The notes under the pieces were generated by a model that saw only the letters and a program-made list of their open reading frames with translations, had not been told where the DNA came from and made no database searches. A DNA stretch of 64,000 bases, taken from the NCBI RefSeq assembly GCF_003201605.1, contig NZ_QJJR01000008.1, positions 1 to 64,000 of the forward strand, written 5' to 3'. Positions 10,862 through 23,047 of this stretch are shown here, piece by piece. This DNA is from Streptohalobacillus salinus (lineage in GTDB: Bacteria; Bacillota; Bacilli; Bacillales; Amphibacillaceae). How positions within the stretch are numbered: position 1 is the stretch's first letter; each line of letters opens with the position of its first letter. A program made the position numbers and the translations under genes.

Positions 10862-13117
10862 TTAAACTTGTGGTTGATCATTCCGTTGTTTTTCAACATA
10901 AACAATTGGTTTTTCTTTAATGTTGCGACCGCGAATGACTAACCATAATTGAGCAGCAATAAATAGCGAAGAATATGTCCCAGCGAGTAAACCAATCACT
11001 AATGCGAAAGAAAAGTTCGTGATAGCTGTTGCCCCAAAGAATAGTAGGAAGCCAGCTGCAACAATAACAGTCAAGACTGTATTGATACTTCTTGCAAGAG
11101 TTTGCATTAAACTATCGTTAACAATATCAGCTAATACATCAAAAGAGCGCACGCGTTTACGAATTTTAAGGTTTTCTCGAATTCGGTCAAAAGTAACAAT
11201 CGTATCATTGATTGAATAACCCACAATCGTCAAAATTGCCGCGATGATGGTAACATTGAATTCAACTTGCGTCACACTAAAGAAAGCGAGAATCAAGAAG
11301 GCATCATGCATCAAGGCAATAATCGCCGTTAAAGCAAAGTAAAATTCAAAGCGAATGGTAACATAAATAACAATAAAGATTGATGCAATAACAACGGCTA
11401 ATAAGGCATTTCGTGCCAATTGTTGACCAACGACTGGAGAAACTGTACTAATATTTGCTTCGGTATCATAGACGCCAGAGAAATATTCACGAACTTCGGC
11501 AACTTCTTGTTGATTGAGTTGATCATCAAGACGAATAATCGAAATTTCATTGTCGTTTCCTGCATAACTTAAATTCTCAATATCGTAAGTAAGTGTTTCA
11601 AAGTGATCATTCATCTCATTTTCACTGACTTGTGTTGTTGTATTTATTTCAATCCGGGTACCACTCGTGAAATCAACACTTAAGTTTAACCCCATAATCA
11701 ATAACGATAAGATTCCAACAACAATCATTACCCCACTACCGATGAAGAATTTTTTCCGGTGAGTAACAAAGTTAAAACGCCGACCAAATACTTTAGGTGC
11801 AATAGCATCTGGATTATTAATATCTTGAATATCGTCTTTTTTCACACCAAACCAACTTTGACGTTTATTAAGCACACGACTCTTAATCCATAGCCCTAAG
11901 AATAGACGGGAAATAAAAACGGTTGTAACAAAACTTAAAACGATACTTACAATGAGTAAGGTTGCAAATCCTTTAACTGAACTTGTTCCGTAAATAAACA
12001 GGACTGTTGCAGCAATTAAAGTTGTAATATTCGCATCTAAAATTGTTGACAACGAGTTTTTATTAGCTGACTCAAAGGCCGCAATCATTGTTTTCCCCTG
12101 TTTCAATTCTTCTTTCATACGTTCAAACGTAATAATATTTGCATCCACTGCCATTCCGACCCCTAAGATAAGCGCGGCAATCCCTGGTAGCGTTAAGACA
12201 CCATTCATCCAGCCAAATACTAACATCACTAAGTAAATATATAGGCTTAATGTAATGATAGAAATGATCCCACCAAAACGGTAATAGCCTAGCATAAATA
12301 AGAAAATAAATAAGACACCTAAGATACCTGCAAAGACGGTTTGATCAAGGGCTTCAACACCAAATTGTGCCGAAACAGAGGTCGAATACTCTTCAGTAAG
12401 ATCGACTGGTAATGAACCGGCATTTAAAATATCAGCCATTCGTTGCGCTTCATCAATGGAGAAGTTTCCATCAATTTGAACCGTTGAACTATTAATAACC
12501 TGCGAAATCGCCGGCGCAGAAATAAATTTCGGGTCTTGTTTTTGAGCTTCCTCGTAATAGGTATCACCTTCTTGATAATCTAACCAGATCACCAGTTGAT
12601 TGGCTAAATCATCATCTTCAAGAATTGAACGTGTAATATCTCCAAATAATGCGCCATCTTTTAAAGCGAGCGTTACGATGGGCTGGTTTGTCGTTGGATC
12701 AAAATCTTGTTGCGCGCCACCTTCTTGTAAATCAGCGCCTGAAAGGCGTTCAACATCTTCTACATCACGGAAAGAAAGACGTGCAGATGTTTGCAACAAT
12801 TCTCTTGCTTCATCTTCATTTTCAATCCCAGCAAGTTGGACACGCACACGATTCGGTTCTTCAATCGTGAAATTCGGTTCGCTTACACCTAACACATCGA
12901 CCCGTTGACGAAGTGATTCAACGGTTGCTTCGAGAATACTTTCATTAATTTCTTGTTCATCATCTAAAGGTTCGACTTCATAAAGAATCTCAACCCCACC
13001 TTGAAGATCAAGGCCTAACTTTAAATCATCTGTTACGTCAAATATTGTGGTTCCAATTACAACTGCTAAAGTAATCACCATAATAAAAAAGGCAATTAAC
13101 CGTCTTTTCTTAATCAT
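10862..13117 (-). CDS. secDF: Fused protein translocase subunit SecDF
   Basis: RND-type membrane protein of 751 residues that uses the ion gradient to pull secreted proteins from SecYEG. SecD and SecF are fused, as in Bacillus. Landmarks are the SecD start LGLDLQGGVEILYEV, the large extracellular P1 domain, the SecD helix motif GVGMAVDANIITFERMKEE, and the SecF half with LSVDFTSGTRIEI and IVGYSINDTIVTFDRIREN. Twelve membrane helices are expected. It lies in the usual place between yajC/comN and recJ. Confidence 0.96.
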   Translation of the reverse strand: MIKKRRLIAFFIMVITLAVVIGTTIFDVTDDLKLGLDLQGGVEILYEVEPLDDEQEINESILEATVESLRQRVDVLGVSEPNFTIEEPNRVRVQLAGIENEDEARELLQTSARLSFRDVEDVERLSGADLQEGGAQQDFDPTTNQPIVTLALKDGALFGDITRSILEDDDLANQLVIWLDYQEGDTYYEEAQKQDPKFISAPAISQVINSSTVQIDGNFSIDEAQRMADILNAGSLPVDLTEEYSTSVSAQFGVEALDQTVFAGILGVLFIFLFMLGYYRFGGIISIITLSLYIYLVMLVFGWMNGVLTLPGIAALILGVGMAVDANIITFERMKEELKQGKTMIAAFESANKNSLSTILDANITTLIAATVLFIYGTSSVKGFATLLIVSIVLSFVTTVFISRLFLGLWIKSRVLNKRQSWFGVKKDDIQDINNPDAIAPKVFGRRFNFVTHRKKFFIGSGVMIVVGILSLLIMGLNLSVDFTSGTRIEINTTTQVSENEMNDHFETLTYDIENLSYAGNDNEISIIRLDDQLNQQEVAEVREYFSGVYDTEANISTVSPVVGQQLARNALLAVVIASIFIVIYVTIRFEFYFALTAIIALMHDAFLILAFFSVTQVEFNVTIIAAILTIVGYSINDTIVTFDRIRENLKIRKRVRSFDVLADIVNDSLMQTLARSINTVLTVIVAAGFLLFFGATAITNFSFALVIGLLAGTYSSLFIAAQLWLVIRGRNIKEKPIVYVEKQRNDQPQV

Positions 13118-13203
13118 ATGTATCTGTTCCTCTCATTTTTAAAAATTGACGTTATTTAACCACTTACGTCCTCATGTATTATTTCAGTTTTATGACCTGT
13201 TTG

Positions 13204-13488
13204 TCAATGATTGTTAAGCACTTGACTAATTGAATCACCTAAATCATCCTTTTGATAACTTTGCATCGTTAAGTAGCTCATAAAAACATGACCATTTAAG
13301 TGAAAGATATCTTCGACAACTTGATGTAATGGTAGATCGATATCTTTTTTCCATTTTTTACGCATTAAACACGCCCAAACATTTTCTATCTCTGCTTCAT
13401 CAAAGCCAAGATACTTGAGTTCATCTACTTTACTATCAATTACACGTGACACTCTATTTTTCCATGCGGATACAGGCTGAATCTCCAT
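13204..13488 (-). CDS. comN: ComN-like post-transcriptional regulator
   Basis: Protein of 94 residues matching the ComN/YrzD family in size, position (just upstream of secDF) and content: a helical protein with VDELKYLGFDEAEIENVWACL and KKWKKDIDLPLHQVVEDI. In B. subtilis ComN acts on comE mRNA and interacts with DivIVA. The start at 13488 is set by GGAGG eight bases upstream; the open frame extends 28 codons further without RBS support. Assignment is from remembered family features and synteny. Confidence 0.7.
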   Translation of the reverse strand: MEIQPVSAWKNRVSRVIDSKVDELKYLGFDEAEIENVWACLMRKKWKKDIDLPLHQVVEDIFHLNGHVFMSYLTMQSYQKDDLGDSISQVLNNH

Positions 13489-13597
13489 TTTGTATGCCTC
13501 CGTTTCATCTTGAAAAATGCAACTAATCTTATTGTATAGCACTTTTTTACTTTTGAGAAGACAAAGCATCACTTAAAAATCAAAAATGCAATTAAAA

Positions 13598-13638
13598 ACA
13601 TCATTCTTATGCCTTTTGATAGGGCACAAGAATGATGT
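13598..13638 (-). terminator. Terminator after the membrane-protein gene
   Basis: Perfect 11-bp stem (13598-13608 with 13628-13638) followed by five T on the minus strand and a T-run on the plus strand. It ends the transcript of the 13652-15190 gene. Confidence 0.75.
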
Positions 13639-13651
13639 GTTTTTTAATCTC

Positions 13652-15190
13652 TTACAAGAAAATAACTGATGCTATGATACCAATTAAACCAGCAAAAGCT
13701 AAAATATAGACAGGTAACTTTGGCATTTCTTCATTATTTTCCATCGCACGCCCAAACATAAAGAAAACAAATGGGTGGACGAGGAACGTCATTGAGAAGG
13801 TAAAGGTAATCAGTCCGGCAGAAGCTGACCCAAACATACCTTCTTGGATCCCCGCAAATAAACCAAAGTGCGAAATCGCGCTTGCTTTTGCCATCGCACT
13901 AAATTCCAATGACATCGAACTGAAACTTAGCAGTATCAAACCACCAAAAATTGCAATCAGTTGCCAGCCAAAGCCAAATTGAAGCAGTGACTTCATTTCT
14001 GCTCGATCATCTTTGTTCGGTACTTTCATGTTTTTTAGACCATAAATTAGGAGAACAACACCGATCAGTGCCATAACAATTGAGGGAATCATGAGTAACG
14101 ACCCACGCTCAGAACTTATCGCAAGAATTGAAAATACAAAAATATGCATCGCAAAGGGAATGTTTACGAGCATCGGTGCCCGATTAGCTGCGCGTTTACC
14201 TAAATCACCGGCGGTACATGCTCCTGTTAAACCAGTATGTGATAATGCACCGGCCATTCCAGGTGCCAGATTTCGTACTGCACTTGTTTTTCCAAAGTAC
14301 ATCATCAAGGCCATTCCACCGAACATCCAAAAAATCTGTCCGAAAAATCCATAACCCAATACTGCTCCTGTTCCTGACATTTCAAATACTTCACTAATTC
14401 GCGATCCACCAACCATGAAATTAGCTGCTAACACAACCGGTATCCCGGCAAAAAGTAACGCTTTGATTGTTGGTCCAAAGACATAACCATAAAAAATCAT
14501 ACCAAGCACAGTAGCTACTACCATCGCGAAAAAGATTGATGGCAAGGCAACAATGCTATTAACGAGAATCGATAAATGATAAGCAATGATTAAAATACCA
14601 ATAATGACAACAATCTCTAAGACACCTTTTCGAATGTATAAAGGTTTTTCTAAGATTTTCGCTCGACTATCAATAAGAATAATCGAACCGACAAGACCTA
14701 AGTATGCCATTATTGGATAGTAACTCGCAAGGGACCCTGTATTTGTCCCTAAAATTAACCGCGTAACTGCTTCGATACCAATTAGCAAGAAGAATGAACG
14801 CACAATAAGCACCATCTGTGTCCGAGTGGTTCCAAGTACAGCTTCTTCTTCACTATGTATGAGTAAATCTTTTGTTGTTCCTGGCTTATTACCGAAAATT
14901 TTTCTGATTTCTTGCCCACCGACGAAGAAGGTGACGATAAGAGCAATGTTTGTTGTCTTGGAAATGAGTTCGACAACTGGGAATTGTAGAAGACCAGGTT
15001 CTGCTAAGTCACTACTTACAAGAACAAAGCCCATGGCTAAACCGAAGATAACAATGATGAGGATTGGTGAATAACGTGTACCAGCAACGACCGTCCTCGC
15101 AATCAGTATCATTGGAACCAGTAAAAAAAGTGACAACAAAAAGTGATTCAGTAACTGTAAACTATCTACTTGTTGAATCAATTGATCCAT
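13652..15190 (-). CDS. Unrecognised polytopic membrane protein, possibly an ion-coupled transporter
   Basis: A protein of 512 residues with about 12-13 hydrophobic helices, spanning almost the whole length. Short glycine-rich segments between helices, such as MAGALSHTGLTGACTAGDLG (residues about 300-320), look like transporter re-entrant regions. The general layout recalls GltS-type sodium/glutamate symporters, but no diagnostic motif was recognised, so this is a guess. It is monocistronic, with its own terminator, and occupies the position where B. subtilis has spoVB. Confidence 0.5.
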   Translation of the reverse strand: MDQLIQQVDSLQLLNHFLLSLFLLVPMILIARTVVAGTRYSPILIIVIFGLAMGFVLVSSDLAEPGLLQFPVVELISKTTNIALIVTFFVGGQEIRKIFGNKPGTTKDLLIHSEEEAVLGTTRTQMVLIVRSFFLLIGIEAVTRLILGTNTGSLASYYPIMAYLGLVGSIILIDSRAKILEKPLYIRKGVLEIVVIIGILIIAYHLSILVNSIVALPSIFFAMVVATVLGMIFYGYVFGPTIKALLFAGIPVVLAANFMVGGSRISEVFEMSGTGAVLGYGFFGQIFWMFGGMALMMYFGKTSAVRNLAPGMAGALSHTGLTGACTAGDLGKRAANRAPMLVNIPFAMHIFVFSILAISSERGSLLMIPSIVMALIGVVLLIYGLKNMKVPNKDDRAEMKSLLQFGFGWQLIAIFGGLILLSFSSMSLEFSAMAKASAISHFGLFAGIQEGMFGSASAGLITFTFSMTFLVHPFVFFMFGRAMENNEEMPKLPVYILAFAGLIGIIASVIFL

Positions 15191-15333
15191 GTAAAAACTC
15201 CTCTCAAATAATTAATATATACCCTTATATCATAATCGAATTTTGTGAAAGGGTAAACATATTATCATGTTTGTCACAATATTGACAAATTTAAAATTTA
15301 ATGTATAAATTATCCAATCTATTCAATTAAAAA

Positions 15334-15362
15334 CGCACACTATTTATATCAAATAGTGTGCG
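15334..15362 (-). terminator. Terminator after yajC
   Basis: Perfect 12-bp stem (15334-15345 with 15351-15362), five-base loop and a following T5 on the minus strand. It ends the ruvAB-queA-tgt-yajC run. Confidence 0.8.
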
Positions 15363-15373
15363 CTTACGTTTAC

Positions 15374-15649
15374 TTATGCGTCTGTTTTCACAGTACGAAT
15401 TGCTGAACGATCATAACGTAAATTATGACCTTCGCTTGCTTTAATCACCACAACGTCCTCATCAATTGCTTCAACCGTACCGTGTAAACCACCGATTGTT
15501 ACAACTGCATCGCCTTTTTGCAAATTAGATTGCATATTTGAAACTTGCTTCTGGCGTTTTTGCTGCGGGCGAATCAAGAATAGATAAAACACAACCACCA
15601 TCAAAATGATTGGTGATAAACCAGCTAATAACTGTCCAATATCTCCCAT
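15374..15649 (-). CDS. yajC: Preprotein translocase subunit YajC
   Basis: A 91-residue protein with a single membrane helix (about residues 8-28) and the family motif FYFLIRPQQKRQKQ-type junction, here VFYLFLIRPQQKRQKQ, followed by a small cytoplasmic domain with GDAVVTIGGLHGTV. YajC associates with SecDF. The start at 15649 has GGAGG upstream; six extra codons are open before it. It follows tgt by 17 bases, as in most Bacillota. Confidence 0.95.
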   Translation of the reverse strand: MGDIGQLLAGLSPIILMVVVFYLFLIRPQQKRQKQVSNMQSNLQKGDAVVTIGGLHGTVEAIDEDVVVIKASEGHNLRYDRSAIRTVKTDA

Positions 15650-15666
15650 ATTATTGCCTCCTTCCA

Positions 15667-17866
<2,200 letters not shown>

Positions 17867-17942
17867 AAATCTTCTCCTTAGTGTGTTGTCATCTCTACTA
17901 GTTTAACGGTGAACATCGATAGTTTCAATAAGTATTAATTGA

Positions 17943-18953
17943 TTACTGATCTTTTTTAGGATAGCTCCGATTAAAGTGAAGATAACTTTGTTCTGTCACA
18001 ATCCGGCCTCGCGGGGTTCGCTGAATAAAACCTTTTTGTAATAAAAAGGGCTCATAGACATCTTCAATGGTTTGAGATTCTTCCCCTATTGTGGCCGATA
18101 ACGTATCAAGACCAACGGGCCCACCATTAAACTGATCCATAATACTAAGTAATAACTTATGATCAATATGATCTAGTCCTATTTTGTCCACTTGTAGCAT
18201 CGTTAAGGCGCGGTCCGTTGTTGCCATACTTACTTCTGTTTCCCCGCGCACTTGAGAAATGTCGCGAACACGTTTCAGTAGCCGATTAGCGATTCGTGGT
18301 GTTCCTCTTGAGCGTCTTGCAATCTCAATCGCTGCTTCTGAATTAATGGATACATCAAACACTGTTGCACTCCGTTCGATAATTTCTCTTAAGGCCTCTG
18401 TATCATAATATTCTAAGCGACTTAAAACGCCGAACCGATCTCGTAATGGCGCAGTTAATAACCCAGCACGGGTGGTTGCTCCGACTAATGTAAATGGTGG
18501 TAAATCCAGTCGGACAGAGCGCGCCGTTGATCCTGTCCCTATCACAATATCTAAACAAAAATCCTCCATTGCCGGGTAAAGAATTTCTTCAACTGCACGA
18601 GGCAATCGATGAATTTCATCAATAAACAAGACATCACCTGCTTCTAATGAAGAGAGGATTGCTGCCAAATCACCAGCTTTTTCAATGGCAGGACCAGACG
18701 TGGTTCGAAATTCCACACCCATTTCGTTGGCAATAATTTGTGCGAGGGTTGTTTTTCCCAGTCCTGGTGGTCCATATAATAAGACATGGTCGAGAGGTTC
18801 ATGACGCATTTTAGCCGCTTGAATAAAGATAGCTAAATTTTCTTTTGCTTTATGTTGACCAATGTATTGACTTAATGCTTTTGGACGCAAACTAAGTTCA
18901 ATTATTTCTTCGTCATCATCAAGGGGTAAGCCTGTAATCATCCGATCATCCAT
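17943..18953 (-). CDS. ruvB: Holliday junction helicase motor RuvB
   Basis: AAA+ ATPase of 336 residues that drives branch migration with RuvA. Walker A is GPPGLGKTT, Walker B is LFIDEIHRL, sensor 1 lies in LVGATTRAG, and the C-terminal winged helix ends with [11 protein letters not shown]. It is separated from ruvA by 17 bases. Confidence 0.97.
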   Translation of the reverse strand: MDDRMITGLPLDDDEEIIELSLRPKALSQYIGQHKAKENLAIFIQAAKMRHEPLDHVLLYGPPGLGKTTLAQIIANEMGVEFRTTSGPAIEKAGDLAAILSSLEAGDVLFIDEIHRLPRAVEEILYPAMEDFCLDIVIGTGSTARSVRLDLPPFTLVGATTRAGLLTAPLRDRFGVLSRLEYYDTEALREIIERSATVFDVSINSEAAIEIARRSRGTPRIANRLLKRVRDISQVRGETEVSMATTDRALTMLQVDKIGLDHIDHKLLLSIMDQFNGGPVGLDTLSATIGEESQTIEDVYEPFLLQKGFIQRTPRGRIVTEQSYLHFNRSYPKKDQ

Positions 18954-18970
18954 TGCTATTCACCTCCTAA

Positions 18971-19567
18971 TTATTTCGTTAACAAACGTAGCCCTAACCG
19001 TATCAATGCGTCGGTTGGTTTATCACTTTCCGGTTTAAGCTCAGCTTCAATTGCTTTAATTTCTTTCTCTTTGTAGCCCAAGGATTTTAACGCTTCGATC
19101 GCTTCGGTTAATGCTGTACTCGACTGTTTTGCTGAGTGCATAGCTTTATTTAGATCCGGTTGTATTTCAATATCCAGTTTTCCTTTTAAGTCTAAAATCA
19201 TCTGACGGGCAGTTTTTTTTCCTACGCCAGGAAATGTCGTTAAGTATTTTTCATTTTCTTCTTCAATTGCTACCATAAATTGACTGACATCGCCCTGTCC
19301 AATGATGGACAAGGCACCCTTTGGTCCAATGCCTGAGACACTTAAAATTTTCGAAAACAAGGTTTTCTCTTCGCGATTTTTAAAACCATATAATACTTGT
19401 TGATCTTCGCGCACATAATAATAAGTGAAAATTTTTATCGTTTCATTTATATGTCGTTCAAATTGATAAGGATTTGCACAAATGACTTCATACCCTAATC
19501 CTTGAATATCAACAATTGCTTTTGATTCAATCAGCTCAATGAGCTCACCTTCTACGTAATTAATCAT
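18971..19567 (-). CDS. ruvA: Holliday junction-binding protein RuvA
   Basis: A 198-residue protein that binds four-way junctions as a tetramer. It has an N-terminal OB domain, the helix-hairpin-helix motifs ILSVSGIGPKGAL and LTTFPGVGKKTARQMI, and a C-terminal domain III (about residues 150-198) that contacts RuvB. In B. subtilis bofC lies directly upstream; here the upstream neighbour is yebC. Confidence 0.97.
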   Translation of the reverse strand: MINYVEGELIELIESKAIVDIQGLGYEVICANPYQFERHINETIKIFTYYYVREDQQVLYGFKNREEKTLFSKILSVSGIGPKGALSIIGQGDVSQFMVAIEEENEKYLTTFPGVGKKTARQMILDLKGKLDIEIQPDLNKAMHSAKQSSTALTEAIEALKSLGYKEKEIKAIEAELKPESDKPTDALIRLGLRLLTK

Positions 19568-19666
19568 CTTATCAACTCCAGCTCTAGTCTCTAAGCTATT
19601 TTAACACACAATCATATGTTCGAGTAGGGCAAATCCTTGAAGCAACGGCTGTGAATTTTCACATAA

Positions 19667-19700
19667 ATAAATCTACCGGCATCACTACCGGTAGATTTAT
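19667..19700 (-). terminator. Terminator after yebC
   Basis: Perfect 13-bp stem (19667-19679 with 19688-19700) followed by TTTATTTATG on the minus strand. It separates yebC from ruvA. Confidence 0.75.
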
Positions 19701-19715
19701 CTATGATACTGTTTG

Positions 19716-20450
19716 CTAGCTGTCTTTTAACGCTGCGTTGTGATAAAGATCTTGAACATCTTCTAAATCTTCCAACCGGTCAATCAACTGTTGCACCTTA
19801 TCGTAATCAGCAGTCTCAAGTGTTGACATTGTTGTAGGTATAAAGGTTACTTCTGACTCAGCAATCGAAAGTTCATTGTCTTCTAGCGCTGTTTTTACAG
19901 CATTAAACATTTCAGGTTCTGTATAAATTTCAAATGCTTCAGCCGATGTTTCTAACTCTTCAGCACCAGCTTCGAGTATGAATAACATCAATGTATCCTC
20001 GTCAATTGCTGTTTCTTCACGGTCAATCACGAGATAACCACGACGATTAAACATAAAAGAAACACAACCATTCTCACCTAAATTACCACCTGACTTAGAA
20101 AATGCATGGCGCACATCAGCAGCAGCGCGGTTTTTATTATCCGTTAATATTTCAACCATCACCGCTGTACCGGCAGACCCATAACCTTCATAAAATACTT
20201 CTTCATAAGTTACTCCGTCTAAGTTACCCGTAGCTTTTTTGATCGCGCGTTCAATATTATCATTAGGCATATTGCTTGCCTTTGCCTTATCGACAGATAA
20301 GCGGAGACCAGGATTCATTTCTGGGTCAGGTCCACCTTCTTTAGCGGCAGTATAAATGTCTTTTGCAGCTTTCATGAAAATCTTTCCACGCTTAGCATCT
20401 TGTGTATTTTTACGTTTTTGGATGTTTTTCCATTTCGAATGTCCAGCCAT
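19716..20450 (-). CDS. yebC: YebC/PmpR family regulator
   Basis: A 244-residue protein of the TACO1/YebC family, with the typical start [21 protein letters not shown]-type and the segments [16 protein letters not shown] and [13 protein letters not shown]. Members have been described as DNA-binding regulators and, more recently, as factors that help ribosomes on proline stretches. B. subtilis yrbC (now yebC) has the same neighbourhood. Confidence 0.94.
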   Translation of the reverse strand: MAGHSKWKNIQKRKNTQDAKRGKIFMKAAKDIYTAAKEGGPDPEMNPGLRLSVDKAKASNMPNDNIERAIKKATGNLDGVTYEEVFYEGYGSAGTAVMVEILTDNKNRAAADVRHAFSKSGGNLGENGCVSFMFNRRGYLVIDREETAIDEDTLMLFILEAGAEELETSAEAFEIYTEPEMFNAVKTALEDNELSIAESEVTFIPTTMSTLETADYDKVQQLIDRLEDLEDVQDLYHNAALKDS

Positions 20451-20548
20451 TAATTATTGTCTCCTCTCCGTTGATACCATTTTCTCACTAAATGATATCA
20501 TATCTTTCAAGATGAGCCAAAAGGAAGACAAAATTAACCTTATTCACA

Positions 20549-21289
20549 TTAAAATGCAGGTGGAAATCCAATGCCATCACGCTTATGCTGTGAACGCTGA
20601 TGCATCGCATCGATAATTTTTCTATCCTTCTCTGGAATCGATTCACCTTTTAGGTAACGATCAATCATATCATAGGTCGTTCCCATTTCGTTTTCGTCCG
20701 TTTGGCCTTCCCAGAGACCGGCGCTCGGTTTTTTATCTATAACTGTATCAGGAACACCTAAATAACGAGCCATTTCTCTGACTTCACCTTTGGTTAAGTG
20801 AACAAGTGGTGCGATATCAACACCGCCATCGCCATACTTTGTGAAATACCCCGTATGCCATTCAGCTAAGTTATCAGTACCAACAACAAGATAGCGATGA
20901 TTGGTTGCCACGGTATATAAGGTGCTCATTCGTAAGCGTGCACGTAAATTCGCATCAGCGAGACGGGTTTGCTCAACATTGACAAGATCAGCTTTCTCTA
21001 AAGTCTCATTAATTGTACCGAATAAAACATCATGCGTTTCCGATAAATCAATCGTCAAACTATCAATATCACAAGACGCCGCAACAGCTTGCGCATGAAC
21101 TAAATCATCCCCCTCACTTTTACATGGCATCATCACGCCTAGACTATGATCTGGCATTGCTTTTTTAATAAGGTGTGCCACAACGGCAGAATCGATGCCA
21201 CCGCTAATTCCGACTAAAAGACCATCAACCTTTGCTTCTGCTACTTTTGCTTGCAACCAATCCACTAAATGTTTCACTTTATCTTCCAT
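20549..21289 (-). CDS. nadE: Ammonia-dependent NAD synthetase
   Basis: Enzyme of 246 residues that amidates nicotinate adenine dinucleotide to NAD. The ATP-pyrophosphatase P-loop is GISGGIDSAVVA; GTDNLAEWHTGYFTKYGDGG and KKPSAGLWEGQTDENEMG are the substrate-binding segments. There is no glutaminase domain, so free ammonia is the nitrogen donor. The ATG at 21289 has GAAAGGA nine bases upstream and is preferred over the ATG at 21298, which abuts that RBS. It is divergent from niaR. Confidence 0.94.
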   Translation of the reverse strand: MEDKVKHLVDWLQAKVAEAKVDGLLVGISGGIDSAVVAHLIKKAMPDHSLGVMMPCKSEGDDLVHAQAVAASCDIDSLTIDLSETHDVLFGTINETLEKADLVNVEQTRLADANLRARLRMSTLYTVATNHRYLVVGTDNLAEWHTGYFTKYGDGGVDIAPLVHLTKGEVREMARYLGVPDTVIDKKPSAGLWEGQTDENEMGTTYDMIDRYLKGESIPEKDRKIIDAMHQRSQHKRDGIGFPPAF

Positions 21290-21520
21290 TTGATTCATTC
21301 CTTTCTTAGCTATCCCTTTAATGCCCTGCTTATTAGCTCTCACCACTATTATTCCTTAAAACCTTTAAAGTTGCAATCAATAAACGGAATGACTTTAATC
21401 ACTTCATGCGCTTAAACTAAACGCGAGCGCATCAATCGATTGTGCAATCCCTGTTAATTAAGCATTGCAATTTTAAAGCAGAACACATAAACTTAATTTA
21501 GTGCGTAAGAAAGGGGCAAG

Positions 21521-22060
21521 ATGATGGCCAAACAAGAAAAATTAATCGGTGAACAAAGAAGAGAGGCATTATTATCTTGGTTAAAGACTTCAGATGCACC
21601 CATTACGGGTACAGAACTAGCGAATAAAGCAGGGGTAAGCCGCCAAGTTATTGTCCAAGACATATCGCTATTAAAAGCGAAAAATGAGCCAATTATTGCC
21701 ACAAGTCAAGGTTATTTACTGATGCAAACACAACCTGAGACACCTATGTATGAACGAATTATTCCATGTGTGCACACGCCCGAACAGACCGAAGACGAGC
21801 TGAATACAATGGTTGATGCTGGTGTTACTGTGAAAAATGTCATTGTTGAACATCCGGTATATGGTGATTTAGAAGCGTTAGTTATGGTTAAAGATCGACA
21901 TGACGTGAAAAACTTTTTAGCGCGTATTTCATCAACTAACGCCCCGCTTTTATCTGTTTTAACTGAAGGCGTTCATCTTCACACGATTTCAAGTGATACC
22001 GAAGAAAAACTAGATGTTTGTGAATTGCATTTAAAGCAAAAAGGTTACATTTTCGAATAA
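21521..22060 (+). CDS. niaR: Niacin-responsive repressor NiaR
   Basis: A 179-residue regulator with an N-terminal winged helix-turn-helix (residues about 8-65, TGTELANKAGVSRQVIVQDISLL) and a C-terminal 3H domain named for three histidines, seen here in CVHT, VEHPVYGDL and GVHLHT. In B. subtilis NiaR (YrxA) represses NAD-synthesis and niacin-uptake genes when nicotinate is present. It is the first plus-strand gene in the window and is transcribed away from nadE, so the 230-base spacer probably carries its operator; none was identified. Confidence 0.9.
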   Translation: MMAKQEKLIGEQRREALLSWLKTSDAPITGTELANKAGVSRQVIVQDISLLKAKNEPIIATSQGYLLMQTQPETPMYERIIPCVHTPEQTEDELNTMVDAGVTVKNVIVEHPVYGDLEALVMVKDRHDVKNFLARISSTNAPLLSVLTEGVHLHTISSDTEEKLDVCELHLKQKGYIFE

Positions 22061-22070
22061 ACATCCATTC

Positions 22071-22117
22071 AAAAAACGAACCAGCACTGGCAAAATCGCC
22101 AACCGGGTTCGTTTTTT
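22071..22117. terminator. Bidirectional terminator between niaR and pheA
   Basis: A 12-bp stem (22071-22082 with 22106-22117) with A-run and T-run flanks on both sides, between the converging ends of niaR (+) and pheA (-). Confidence 0.85.
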
Positions 22118-22146
22118 TTACATCTATGTTCCAACAAAGACAAAAA

Positions 22147-23019
22147 TTAATCCATTTGTTGGTCTTCACTCGAATAGTATGGATAACTACCAAGTACTTC
22201 AACCTGACAACCAATCGCCTCAATTTCTTGAATCGTATTCGGTACAAGAATATCATCCATTTTCTGTTCAATATCAATTAAGAAATAATACTGACCCAAC
22301 GCTGTTTTCATTGGACGAGATTCAATTTTTGATAAGTTAATCCGGCGCCAAGAAAAGGCCGATAAGACTTGGTGGAGCGCTCCCGCATGATCGGTGGGCA
22401 GCGCAATCATAAAGGTTGTTTTAAAGCCTCTAATCGGTAAATGTAACGACCTGAGTGCTGTATCATTCTTATGTAACACAACGAATCGTGTATGGTTATT
22501 ATCTAAGTCATGTATGTTTGATCGAACAATTCTTAAGCCATAAGTTTCTGCTGCTTGTTCATTTGCAATCGCACCAATGTGGTGTTCCGGATGCTCACTT
22601 ACAAATTGTGCAGCTGCCCCTGTTGAACTATACGTCACATTTTTGGCATGACGCATTGTTTGACTTAAAAAGTGATGACACTGAGCAAGTGCATGAGGAT
22701 GCGAGTATATCGTTTCAACTTGTTCCCATCTATCTGCATTTTTTTCATGAACCATAAAATGTTGTTTTACTGGCACGATAATTTCACTGACGATTTTTAA
22801 GGTCTTAGAAGCAATTAAATAATCTAATGTTAAATTGACAGTTCCCTCAAGCGTGTTTTCTAAAGGCACAACTGCATATTTGACATGACCGAACTTCACA
22901 GCATCAAAACAAGCGGGTATCGTTTGGTAAGGCATGCTATGTTCATTTTTAAATAAAGCATCGACAGCAATATTCGTAAATGTCCCTTTTGGTCCTAAAT
23001 AACCAATCGCATCTGACAT
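22147..23019 (-). CDS. pheA: Prephenate dehydratase
   Basis: Enzyme of 290 residues for the penultimate step of phenylalanine synthesis. The catalytic PDT domain begins IGYLGPKGTFT and includes VPLENTLEGTVNLTLDYL. The ACT regulatory domain carries the phenylalanine-binding motif LSKIESRPMKTALGQY. No chorismate mutase domain is fused. It follows pheB by 28 bases. Confidence 0.95.
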   Translation of the reverse strand: MSDAIGYLGPKGTFTNIAVDALFKNEHSMPYQTIPACFDAVKFGHVKYAVVPLENTLEGTVNLTLDYLIASKTLKIVSEIIVPVKQHFMVHEKNADRWEQVETIYSHPHALAQCHHFLSQTMRHAKNVTYSSTGAAAQFVSEHPEHHIGAIANEQAAETYGLRIVRSNIHDLDNNHTRFVVLHKNDTALRSLHLPIRGFKTTFMIALPTDHAGALHQVLSAFSWRRINLSKIESRPMKTALGQYYFLIDIEQKMDDILVPNTIQEIEAIGCQVEVLGSYPYYSSEDQQMD

Positions 23020-23047
23020 TCTTTACTCCTCCTTCTGACAGCTCTCA

